From positions 124,001 to 188,000 of the forward strand of contig NZ_JAJALI010000004.1 of NCBI RefSeq assembly GCF_020523795.1: DNA of 64,000 bases, read 5' to 3'. Shown one piece after another: positions 7,785 through 15,198 of the stretch (positions within the stretch are counted from its first letter, which is position 1; every line of letters begins with the position of its first letter). The translations under genes and the position numbers were made by a program. A model generated the notes under the pieces. That model made no database searches. It was not told the origin of the DNA and saw nothing but the letters and a program-made list of their open reading frames with translations. Origin of the DNA: Ancylobacter sp. Lp-2 (GTDB taxonomy: Bacteria; Pseudomonadota; Alphaproteobacteria; Rhizobiales; Xanthobacteraceae).

Positions 7785-8990
7785 TCAGCGGGCCATGAAG
7801 CCGATGACGACAGCATTGATGATATCGATGAAGAAGGCGGAAACGAGCGGCAGCACGATGAAGGCACGCGTCGCCGGCCCGTGCGCCTTGGTCACCGCCG
7901 TCATGTTGGCGATGGCGGTCGGGGTGGCACCGAGGCTGATGCCGGTGAAGCCGGAGGAGATCACCGCCGCCTCGTAATTCTTCCCCATGGCCGGGAAGAC
8001 GACGAAGATGATGTAGGCGACCGCCGCCAGCGTCTGCACCGCGAGCACGATGACGAGGCTGAAGCCGAGCCCGTCCAGCGTCCATAGCTGCATGCTCATC
8101 AGCGACATCGCCAGGAAGATGTTCAGCGACAGGTCGGAGATCAGCGCCAGCGCGCGGGTGCGCGTCGGCCAGGCGACATGCGGCACGACGCGGGGCACGA
8201 TGTTGGTGAGCAGGATGCCGACCAGCAGGCAGACGACGAACAGCGGCAGCTTGAGCGCCACCTCCTCCATCAGTTCATCGACGGCGAAGCCGATGAGGAT
8301 GGCAACGTTCATCACCAGGATGGTGCGCAGCAGGCTGACATGGGTCACCTCGTCGCGCGGGGTCCCCGCGTCCTTCTGCGGCACGCCGATCAGCAGTTCC
8401 TCCGTCGGCGGGCCGTGCAGCTTGTAGCGGCCGATCAGATACTTGGCGATCGGGCCGCCGGCGAGGCTCGCCACCACCAACCCGAGCGTCGCCACCGCGA
8501 TGCCGATTTCCATCGCATTGGCGAGGCCGAAGCGCTGGGCGATCAGCGGCGCCCAGGCGATGGTGGTGCCGTGGCCGCCAATCAGCGAGGCCGAGCCGAG
8601 GAACACCGAGATTCCATCGGGTAGGCCGAGCACGGCGGCGCTGCCGACGGCGATCAGGTTCTGGAGGACGAGATAGGACACGGTGAGCGCCAGCAGGATC
8701 AGCAGCGGCCGCCCGCCGGAGATCAGATCGTCGAGCCGCGCATTGAGGCCGATGCCGGTGAAGAAATACAGCAGCAGCATGTCGCGCGCCGCCAGCGAGA
8801 ACACGATCTCGGTGTCGAAGAAGCTGTGGGCGATCAGCGTCACCAGCGCCGCGAGCAGCCCGCCGGTCACCGCTTCGGGAATGTTGAAGCGGCGCAGCGG
8901 CTCGAACGCCTTGTTGATGCCGGAGCCGGCGAAGAACACCAGGATGGAGATGGTGAAGGTGAGCAGGCCGGAAATCTGGATCGTCGACAT
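7785..8990 (-). CDS. gltS: Sodium/glutamate symporter GltS
   Basis: Secondary transporter that imports glutamate with Na+, 401 residues and about ten to twelve membrane helices. It has two inverted halves, each with a glycine-rich re-entrant loop: SASLIGGHGTTIAWAPLIAQ in the first half and SSGFTGISLGATPTAIANMT in the second, both hallmarks of the ESS/GltS family. The length equals that of E. coli GltS (401). Upstream, with a 33-base gap, is a GntP-type permease on the same strand, preceded by a patatin gene, so the three could be co-transcribed. No regulatory site is evident. Confidence 0.92.
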   Translation of the reverse strand: MSTIQISGLLTFTISILVFFAGSGINKAFEPLRRFNIPEAVTGGLLAALVTLIAHSFFDTEIVFSLAARDMLLLYFFTGIGLNARLDDLISGGRPLLILLALTVSYLVLQNLIAVGSAAVLGLPDGISVFLGSASLIGGHGTTIAWAPLIAQRFGLANAMEIGIAVATLGLVVASLAGGPIAKYLIGRYKLHGPPTEELLIGVPQKDAGTPRDEVTHVSLLRTILVMNVAILIGFAVDELMEEVALKLPLFVVCLLVGILLTNIVPRVVPHVAWPTRTRALALISDLSLNIFLAMSLMSMQLWTLDGLGFSLVIVLAVQTLAAVAYIIFVVFPAMGKNYEAAVISSGFTGISLGATPTAIANMTAVTKAHGPATRAFIVLPLVSAFFIDIINAVVIGFMAR

Positions 8991-9023
8991 CAGTCCTCAC
9001 ACGCTGACGGCACTCTCGCCGGA

Positions 9024-10478
9024 TCAGAACGACCCGACGGCCGAGCCCAGCACGATCACCGCGACCAGCGCCACGACGGCGCCGACGATGCCGACCATCA
9101 CGATATCGAGATAGCTCTCGCGATGAGTCGTTCCGCAGACCGCCAGCAACGTTACCACCGCACCATTATGCGGCAAACTGTCCAACGTGCCCGAGCCGAT
9201 CACCGCCACGCGGTGCATCAGCGCCGGGTCCAGCCCGGTCTGGCCGGCGATCTGCATGAAGGTCGGACCGAGCGCGTCGAGCGCGATGGTGAGGCCGCCG
9301 GAGGCCGAGCCGGTCAGCGCGGCGAGGATGTTGGTCGCCACCGCCAGCGACACCAGCGGGCCTCCCTCGATGCCGAGCACCCATTCGCGTACCAGTTCGA
9401 AGGCCGGCAGCGCCGCGACCACGGCGCCGAAGCCGACTAGGCTGGCCACGCTGAATACCGGCAGCACCGAGGCGTTGGCACCGGCATCGATGGTCGCCCG
9501 CAGCCCCGGCAGCCGCCGCCAGTTGATGGCGAGCGCGGTGAGGATGGCGGCGGTCAGCGCCACCGCCACCGACCACACGCCGCCGACCGCCGCCAGCGAG
9601 GTCTCGCCCCAGCGCGGCTCGGCGAGATAGGCGGTGTCGAGATTGGGCAGCACCGCCATCGACATGATCAGGTTGACCACGACGACCACGATCAGCGGCA
9701 GCGCCGCCAGCGCGATCGGCGGATTGGCATAGGCATGCACGCCATTATGGATCTCGGCGGGATCGAACTCCCGCGCGGTGGTAGCGCGCTCGCGCACCAG
9801 CGGGTCCTCGGCGGCGGCATCGACCGGAGCCGGCTCGTCGGTGCCGAAGCCTTCGCCGGCCAGGCGCGCCTTGGCCTCGGCCCGCCGCAGCCACCACAGG
9901 CCGAAGCCGAGCATGATCACCGACGCGAGAATGCCGAGCCCCGGTGCCGCGAAGGGCGTGGTGCCGAAGAACGGCATGGGAATCGCGTTCTGGATCGAGG
10001 GGGTGCCGGGCAGCGCCGACATGGTGAAGGTGGAGGTGCCGAGCGCGATGGCCGCCGGCATCAGCCGGCGCGGCACCCCGGCGGCGCGGAACAGCGCGAG
10101 GCCCATCGGCGCCAGCACGAAGAAGGCGACGAACAGGCTGACGCCGCCATAGGTGACGAAGGCGCCGGCCAGCACCACGGCGAGCACCGCCCGTTCGGCG
10201 CCCAGCTTCTCGGTCATGAAATTGGCGATGGCGGTGACGGAACCGCTGTCGTCCATGATCTTGCCGAACAGCGCGCCGAGCAGGAACAGCGGGAAGAACT
10301 GCGCCACGAAGCGCGCCGCGCTGCCCATGAAGGTCTGCGTCCAGTGGGCGAGCAGCGGCTCGCCGGCGAAGGCGGCGGCGACCAGCGCGGCGATCGGCGC
10401 CAGCAGCAGCACCGACCAGCCGCGGAAGGCCAGCGCGATCAGCAGGCCGAGGCCGACGAGAATTCCGAGCAGCCCCAT
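9024..10478 (-). CDS. GntP-family permease (gluconate/hydroxy-acid:H+ symporter type)
   Basis: Inner-membrane permease of 484 residues with about 12-14 helices. The family is indicated by FPLFLLGALFGKIMDDSG near residue 63, the conserved segment ALGTSTFTMSALPGTPSIQN near residue 145 and the C-terminal SASGGLTIALDALGPTFM and GTLDSLPHNGAVVTLLAVCG motifs. An Asp/Glu-rich cytoplasmic loop (about residues 212-240) splits the two halves. Members move gluconate, 3-hydroxybutyrate or other small hydroxy acids, and the substrate here is unknown. It begins three bases after the stop of the patatin-like gene, so the two are almost certainly co-transcribed. The neighbouring lipase suggests a hydroxy-acid substrate; that is inference. 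Confidence 0.8.
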   Translation of the reverse strand: MGLLGILVGLGLLIALAFRGWSVLLLAPIAALVAAAFAGEPLLAHWTQTFMGSAARFVAQFFPLFLLGALFGKIMDDSGSVTAIANFMTEKLGAERAVLAVVLAGAFVTYGGVSLFVAFFVLAPMGLALFRAAGVPRRLMPAAIALGTSTFTMSALPGTPSIQNAIPMPFFGTTPFAAPGLGILASVIMLGFGLWWLRRAEAKARLAGEGFGTDEPAPVDAAAEDPLVRERATTAREFDPAEIHNGVHAYANPPIALAALPLIVVVVVNLIMSMAVLPNLDTAYLAEPRWGETSLAAVGGVWSVAVALTAAILTALAINWRRLPGLRATIDAGANASVLPVFSVASLVGFGAVVAALPAFELVREWVLGIEGGPLVSLAVATNILAALTGSASGGLTIALDALGPTFMQIAGQTGLDPALMHRVAVIGSGTLDSLPHNGAVVTLLAVCGTTHRESYLDIVMVGIVGAVVALVAVIVLGSAVGSF

Positions 10479-10481
10479 CGC

Positions 10482-11540
10482 TCACACCCCTTCGATCAGC
10501 TGGTCGATGTCGAGCGTGGAACGCTTGCCGATGTCATCGCCATGGGTGTCGAGGAAGGTCTGGGCCGCCTGGCGCCCCTCCTCCCGCAACAGATCGAGGA
10601 ATTCCCGCTCGGCATTGAGCTTGGAAGAATAGCCGAGCGTCGCCATCACCGGATTGGGCACCATGTGGATGCGCATCTTCGCCCATTGCGCGCCCTCGGA
10701 ATTGCCGGGATCGGCGACCTTGCGCATCAGCGCCATCATGCGCAGCTCCTTCAGCAGCACGGCGTTGAACGACACCTCGTTCAGCCGGCTGAGGATGTCG
10801 CGGGCATTGTCCGGCGTGCCCTCGCGCTCGACCGGGTTGATCGGCACCAGGATGGTGTCGTCGGAATCGAGCTCGCGCACCAGCGGCGTCATGGTCGGGT
10901 TGCCGGAATAGCCGCCGTCCCAATAGGCCTCGCCGTCGATCTCCACCGCCTGGAACATGGTCGGCAGGCAGGCGGAGGCCAGCAGCACTTCCGGGGTGAT
11001 CTCGCCGTTGCGGAACACCCGGCCGCGCCCGGTGCGCACGTTGGTGGCGGTGATGAACAGCTTGATCGGCGAGGTCTTCAGCAGCTCGAAGTCGATCAGC
11101 TGTTCGAGAATGCCGCGCAGCGGGTTGCTGCCGCCGGGATTGAGGTCGTAGGGCGAGACCAGCCGCGACATCAGGTCCATGGCGATGAACACCGGCGAGC
11201 TGTCCAGCGTCCAGCGGCCGAGCAGGCGGTCGAGCGGACCACGCTGGAACGGGCTGAACCGCGCCGCCTTGGAGACCTCACCCCAGAAATGCGCCAGCGC
11301 CTCGCGGGCCCCCTCGGCCCCGCCTTTGGCATAGCCATAGGCCAGCACGGCGGCGTTCATCGCGCCGGCGGAGGTGCCGGAAATGCCGTCGATGGTAAGC
11401 CAGCGCTCCTCGAGCAGCCGGTCGAGCACCCCCCAGGTGAAGGCGCCGTGCGAACCGCCGCCCTGCAGGGCGAGATCGACGAGCAGCGGCGCGCGCTCTG
11501 TGGTGCCGGTAGCTTCCCCGGTCGGTTCCGCCTCGGTCAT
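10482..11540 (-). CDS. Patatin-like phospholipase with DUF3734 C-terminus
   Basis: Predicted serine acyl hydrolase of 352 residues. The patatin fold signatures are present in order: oxyanion loop GGGSHGAF (residues 27-34), nucleophile elbow GTSAG (55-59, Ser57) and the catalytic Asp in YWDGGYSGNP. The C-terminal part (NPVEREG...LLKELRMMALM) matches the DUF3734 extension of bacterial patatins. I chose ATG 11540 because GGGGAG lies nine bases before it; the open frame extends to 11705 without a better ribosome site. The substrate may be a phospholipid or a stored polyester; the downstream GntP permease sharing the transcript would fit release of a small acid, which is inference. Confidence 0.85.
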   Translation of the reverse strand: MTEAEPTGEATGTTERAPLLVDLALQGGGSHGAFTWGVLDRLLEERWLTIDGISGTSAGAMNAAVLAYGYAKGGAEGAREALAHFWGEVSKAARFSPFQRGPLDRLLGRWTLDSSPVFIAMDLMSRLVSPYDLNPGGSNPLRGILEQLIDFELLKTSPIKLFITATNVRTGRGRVFRNGEITPEVLLASACLPTMFQAVEIDGEAYWDGGYSGNPTMTPLVRELDSDDTILVPINPVEREGTPDNARDILSRLNEVSFNAVLLKELRMMALMRKVADPGNSEGAQWAKMRIHMVPNPVMATLGYSSKLNAEREFLDLLREEGRQAAQTFLDTHGDDIGKRSTLDIDQLIEGV

Positions 11541-11722
11541 GTCCCGTCTCCCCGACGTGCCGGAGCCCTGAGCGGCCTCCATCGCGACCGACCATATTCT
11601 ACCGTCGACGACCGCAACATGATCCGTCGCAAATTTCCACCGCATCGCAGCAAAAATATCGCACCGCAGGGGAACACCCTCCGGCGAGCGGACGTTAGCC
11701 CCCACTAACGCGGAGGGGATGC
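11541..11722. promoter_or_regulatory. divergent promoter region (patatin / mscS) with an inverted repeat next to the mscS ribosome site
   Basis: The 182 bases between the two divergent starts are AT-richer near 11590-11665. At 11693-11710 a perfect inverted repeat CGTTAG-CCCCCA-CTAACG ends one base before the GGAGGGG ribosome site of the mscS gene. In RNA it forms a six-pair hairpin beside the Shine-Dalgarno sequence, and as DNA it could be an operator. No convincing -35/-10 pair was recognised. Confidence 0.45.
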
Positions 11723-12847
11723 ATGCTGACGATACGGCGTCTGGCGAACGAGATCGAGAGCACGCTCTATTGGGCTCCCGACTGGCTGATCAGCCTGCTC
11801 TTCTTCGCCATCGCCCTGTGCGTCGGCGTCATCGTCCACCGCATCGCCTTCCGGCTGATCACCCGGCTGGTGCGCGACATGGACCTGTTCTGGCGCTCGC
11901 TGGTGTCGCGCACGGAAGGGCCGACCCGCCTCGCCGCCATCGTGATCTTCCTCGGCATCGCCGCCCCGGTGGCGCCGCTCAGCCTGCCGCAGACCTTCTA
12001 TGTCCGCCACATACTGGTGCTGTGCTTCATCGTGCTCGTCGCCTGGCTGGCGCATACGGCCCTGCACATCTGGGTGACGGTCTATCTGCGGCGCTTCAAG
12101 CTCGATGCCGAGGACAACCTGCTGGCCCGCAAGCACGTCACCCAGACCCGCATCCTGCGCCGGGTGGCGGCGACCGTGATCTTCACCATCGCGCTCTCCG
12201 CCGCGCTGATGACCTTCGAGAGCGTGCAGCAATATGGCGTCTCGCTGCTGGCCTCCGCCGGCGCCGCCGGCCTGGTGATCGGCCTCGCCCTGCAACCCGT
12301 GCTGAAGAACCTCATCGCCGGCATCCAGCTCGCCGTCACCCAGCCGATCCGCATCGACGACGCGCTGCTGGTCGAAGGCGAATGGGGAAATGTGGAAGAA
12401 ATCACCTCGACTTACGTGGTGATCCGCATCTGGGACTGGCGCCGCCTCATCCTGCCGCTCAGCTATTTCATCGAGCAGCCGTTCCAGAACTGGACGCGCG
12501 AAGGCTCGGCGCTGATCGGCACGGTGATGATCTATCTCGACTACGGCGTACCGGTCGATGCGGTGCGCGCGAAGGTCGAGGAGATCGTCCGCGCCTCGCC
12601 GCTCTGGGACCGCAAGGTGGTGAACGTCCAGGTCACCGACTTCAAGGAGAGCGTGATGGAAGTGCGCATCCTGGTCAGCGCCAGCACCTCCGGCCGCACC
12701 TTCGACATACGCTGCGAGGTGCGCGAGAAGCTGATCGCCTTCCTGCGGGAAAGCTACCCGGCCGCGCTCCCGCGCCTGCGCGCCGAGATCGCCGGGCCGC
12801 CGCCTCTCGCCGGGGATCGCGCGGCTCTCGCCCCTTTGGCCTCTTGA
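11723..12847 (+). CDS. Small-conductance mechanosensitive channel, MscS family
   Basis: Inner-membrane channel that opens on membrane tension to release solutes in hypo-osmotic shock. The 374 residues include four to five helices, more than the three of E. coli MscS. The pore helix is followed by the MscS beta domain: SLLASAGAAGLVIGLALQ (small-residue packing of the pore), LKNLIAGIQL, TQPIRIDDALLVEGEWGNVE and PLSYFIEQPFQNWTR. The C-terminal alpha/beta domain ends in a Pro/Ala tail. The start is ATG 11723 with GGAGGGG six bases upstream. It stands alone on its strand before a 76-base gap, so it is probably monocistronic. Confidence 0.88.
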   Translation: MLTIRRLANEIESTLYWAPDWLISLLFFAIALCVGVIVHRIAFRLITRLVRDMDLFWRSLVSRTEGPTRLAAIVIFLGIAAPVAPLSLPQTFYVRHILVLCFIVLVAWLAHTALHIWVTVYLRRFKLDAEDNLLARKHVTQTRILRRVAATVIFTIALSAALMTFESVQQYGVSLLASAGAAGLVIGLALQPVLKNLIAGIQLAVTQPIRIDDALLVEGEWGNVEEITSTYVVIRIWDWRRLILPLSYFIEQPFQNWTREGSALIGTVMIYLDYGVPVDAVRAKVEEIVRASPLWDRKVVNVQVTDFKESVMEVRILVSASTSGRTFDIRCEVREKLIAFLRESYPAALPRLRAEIAGPPPLAGDRAALAPLAS

Positions 12848-12923
12848 CCGCAGCAGCCGACGAAAACGGATTTCCCTTCTCCCGCTCGCCGTCTATGCCC
12901 TCCGGCAGAGACAGGAGATCGGA

Positions 12924-13883
12924 ATGTTCAGCCTCGATGAACTGGAAGCCGCCGCCGCACAGCTCCATGCGGTGTTCGCGCCGACGCCGGCCTATGCCTG
13001 GCCGCTGCTCGCGGCGCGCACCGGCGCGCAACTATGGGTGAAGCACGAGAACCTCACGCCCACCGGCGCCTTCAAGGTGCGCGGCGGCCTCATCCATGTC
13101 GAGCGGCTGGCACGGGAAAGCCTCGCGCCGCACGGCCTCATCTCGGCGACGCGCGGCAATCACGGCCAGTCGCTCGCCTTCGCCGGGCGCCGCTACGGCG
13201 TGCCGGTCACCATCGTGGTGCCGGAGGGCAATAGCATCGAGAAGAACGCCGCCATGCGCGCCCTCGGGGCGAGGCTGATCGAGCACGGCGCCGATTTCGA
13301 CGCGGCGCGCGTCGAGGCGATGCGGCTGGCGCGGCAGGACGGGCTTTATTTCGCGCCGTCCTTCCACGCCGACCTCGTGCGCGGGGTCGCGACCTGGGCG
13401 CTGGAACTGTTCCGCCATGCCGGGCCGCTCGATACGCTCTACGTGCCGATCGGCCTCGGCTCCTCGATCTGCGGGGCAATCCTGGTGCGCGACCTGCTCG
13501 GCCTCGATACCGAGATCGTCGGCGTGCAAAGCGCCGGCGCGCCGGCCTATGCGCTCTCGCTCGCCGCCGGGCGTCCAGTGGAGACGGAACGCGCGGACAC
13601 CTTCGCCGACGGCCTCGCCGTGCGCATTCCCGATCCCGCCGCGCTCGCCATCATCGCAAAGGGCGCCGCCCGCATCGTCACCGTGAGCGACGACGAGATC
13701 GCCGCCGCCATCCGCGCCTACTGGACCGACACGCATCAGCTGGCGGAAGGCGCCGGCGCCGCCCCGCTGGCCGCGCTGCTCAAGGAGCGCGACGCCATGG
13801 CCGGCCGGCGTGTGGGGATGCCGCTCAGCGGCGGCAACATCGACCTCGCGCTGTTCCGCGACCGCGTGCTCGCCGGCACCTGA
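12924..13883 (+). CDS. PLP-dependent threonine/serine dehydratase-like enzyme (fold type II)
   Basis: Cytoplasmic enzyme of 319 residues, the size of catabolic single-domain threonine dehydratases without an ACT domain. The PLP lysine lies in TPTGAFKVRGG (about residues 48-58), the cofactor-ring region in SATRGNHGQSLAFAG, and the phosphate-binding glycine loop in PIGLGSSICGA. SGGNID near the C-terminus is the usual serine/glycine pocket. It would deaminate threonine or a related hydroxy amino acid to a 2-oxo acid; relatives act on hydroxyectoine breakdown products or 3-hydroxyaspartate, so the exact substrate is open. GACAGGAGATCGGA precedes the ATG. The convergent EamA gene ends four bases after it. 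Confidence 0.8.
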   Translation: MFSLDELEAAAAQLHAVFAPTPAYAWPLLAARTGAQLWVKHENLTPTGAFKVRGGLIHVERLARESLAPHGLISATRGNHGQSLAFAGRRYGVPVTIVVPEGNSIEKNAAMRALGARLIEHGADFDAARVEAMRLARQDGLYFAPSFHADLVRGVATWALELFRHAGPLDTLYVPIGLGSSICGAILVRDLLGLDTEIVGVQSAGAPAYALSLAAGRPVETERADTFADGLAVRIPDPAALAIIAKGAARIVTVSDDEIAAAIRAYWTDTHQLAEGAGAAPLAALLKERDAMAGRRVGMPLSGGNIDLALFRDRVLAGT

Positions 13884-13886
13884 CGC

Positions 13887-14774
13887 TCAGGAGAGCGCCA
13901 GCGTCGGCCGGCCGCGACCGAACAGGCCGAGCACCAGCGCGCAGCCGCACACTACCGTCGCCGCGCCGATCATCTGCGGCACGGAGAGCGGCTCGCCCAG
14001 CAGGCCGGCGCCGATCGCCACCGCGACCAGCGTGACGGCGAACTCGACGCTGACCGCCCGGGTGGCGCCGATGCGCCCGACCAGCCAGAAATACAGCAGG
14101 TAAGTCAGCCCGCTCATCAGCGCGCCGGCGATGAACAGCAGGAGGTAGTCGAGCGGCAGCGGCGAACCGGGGACCGGCACCAGCGCCAGCAGCGGCAGCA
14201 GCATGGCGCCGCCGGTGAGGAAGGAGCCGATGGTCACCTCCCAGGCGCCGACATGCCGAAGCTGGTGGCCGACATAGTTCGATCCCAGCGCCGCGAAAAA
14301 GGCGGAGGCCAGCGAGCAGAGGCAGCCGATGACGAACGAGGCCGTCGGCGGCACGGCCGGAAAGCCGACCAGCAGCATCACCCCGGCAAAGCCGAGCACC
14401 AGCCCCGCCTTGCGCGGCGCGCTCAACCGCTCGACACCGGCGACCTGCGCGATCAGCATGGAGAACAGCGGAATGGTCGCGACCAGGATCGCCGACATCG
14501 CGGTGCCGATCGTCGGCATGGCGTAGTTCAGGCCCGCGAGTTGCAGGGCGACGGTCGTCGCGCCCACCACCGCCAGCCGCAGCCAGCCGACCGAGAAATC
14601 CAGGCGCCGGCCGGTCAGGGCGGCAATGATCAGCAGCGTGCCGGCCGCGACGAAGGCGCGGAACGTCACCGCCCCTACCCAGCCGAAGGCCTGCACCACC
14701 CTCAGCACGACCACGAAGGACAGCCCCCAGATCACCGCGAGGGCGATGTAGGCGGTGAGATCCTTCGACTTCAT
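13887..14774 (-). CDS. EamA/DMT-superfamily transporter
   Basis: Ten-helix inner-membrane transporter of 295 residues made of two EamA repeats (about residues 5-135 and 150-285). The N-terminal YIALAVIWGLSFVVVLRV and the second-repeat end GEPLSVPQMIGAATVVCGC, with the conserved Gly-Glu-Pro, identify the drug/metabolite transporter family. Such proteins export amino acids or other metabolites, and the substrate is not predictable. It reads left, downstream of a small XRE-type regulator gene, with a gap of about 100 bases. The stop lies four bases from that of the convergent dehydratase gene. Confidence 0.83.
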   Translation of the reverse strand: MKSKDLTAYIALAVIWGLSFVVVLRVVQAFGWVGAVTFRAFVAAGTLLIIAALTGRRLDFSVGWLRLAVVGATTVALQLAGLNYAMPTIGTAMSAILVATIPLFSMLIAQVAGVERLSAPRKAGLVLGFAGVMLLVGFPAVPPTASFVIGCLCSLASAFFAALGSNYVGHQLRHVGAWEVTIGSFLTGGAMLLPLLALVPVPGSPLPLDYLLLFIAGALMSGLTYLLYFWLVGRIGATRAVSVEFAVTLVAVAIGAGLLGEPLSVPQMIGAATVVCGCALVLGLFGRGRPTLALS

Positions 14775-14874
14775 GGAGAGGCTCGCTGATCGCAGGCGCG
14801 GGACAGGCGCCGGTTCGCCTTCAGGCCGGCGCTAAGGCGCTAGGGCCTCGCCCGCCGGCTGTCAACTCTCCCGA

Positions 14875-15102
14875 TCAGCGCATCCGCACGCCGTGACCGT
14901 ACTCGCCGGGCGGCAACAGCACCACCCCGGCTTCCTGCAGGGTACGGATCAGCAATGTCTCGGTACCGCGGTGCAACATATGGCGGTGCCGCTCGAAATC
15001 GCGCACGGTGGAACGCGACACCCCGGCGCGGGTGGCGAGACACTCCTGCGTCCAGTCGAGCAGGCCGCGTGCGGCGCGACATTGTTCAGGCGATAAATCC
15101 AT
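14875..15102 (-). CDS. Small XRE-family helix-turn-helix regulator
   Basis: A 75-residue DNA-binding protein. Residues about 5-45 form an XRE-type helix-turn-helix (ARGLLDWTQECLATRAGVSR then STVRDFERH), with the conserved Leu-x-x-x-Thr-Gln and Val-Ser pattern. The short C-terminal tail (LIRTLQEAGVVLLPPGEYG) is the familiar end of this alphaproteobacterial group, which lacks a ligand domain. The ATG at 15102 was chosen over 15135 because the protein then starts MDLSPEQCRAARG, like relatives. It lies upstream of the EamA gene on the same strand and diverges from phaAB, so it could regulate either; there is no direct evidence. Confidence 0.7.
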   Translation of the reverse strand: MDLSPEQCRAARGLLDWTQECLATRAGVSRSTVRDFERHRHMLHRGTETLLIRTLQEAGVVLLPPGEYGHGVRMR

Positions 15103-15198
15103 CGTTTCCGCCTTGCCTAGGACCGCGCAAATCAACCATAATGGACGAAATCGCGCAAGATCGAGGGTTTCCCGGCCGGGCGAGGAGGCGGCTCAACC

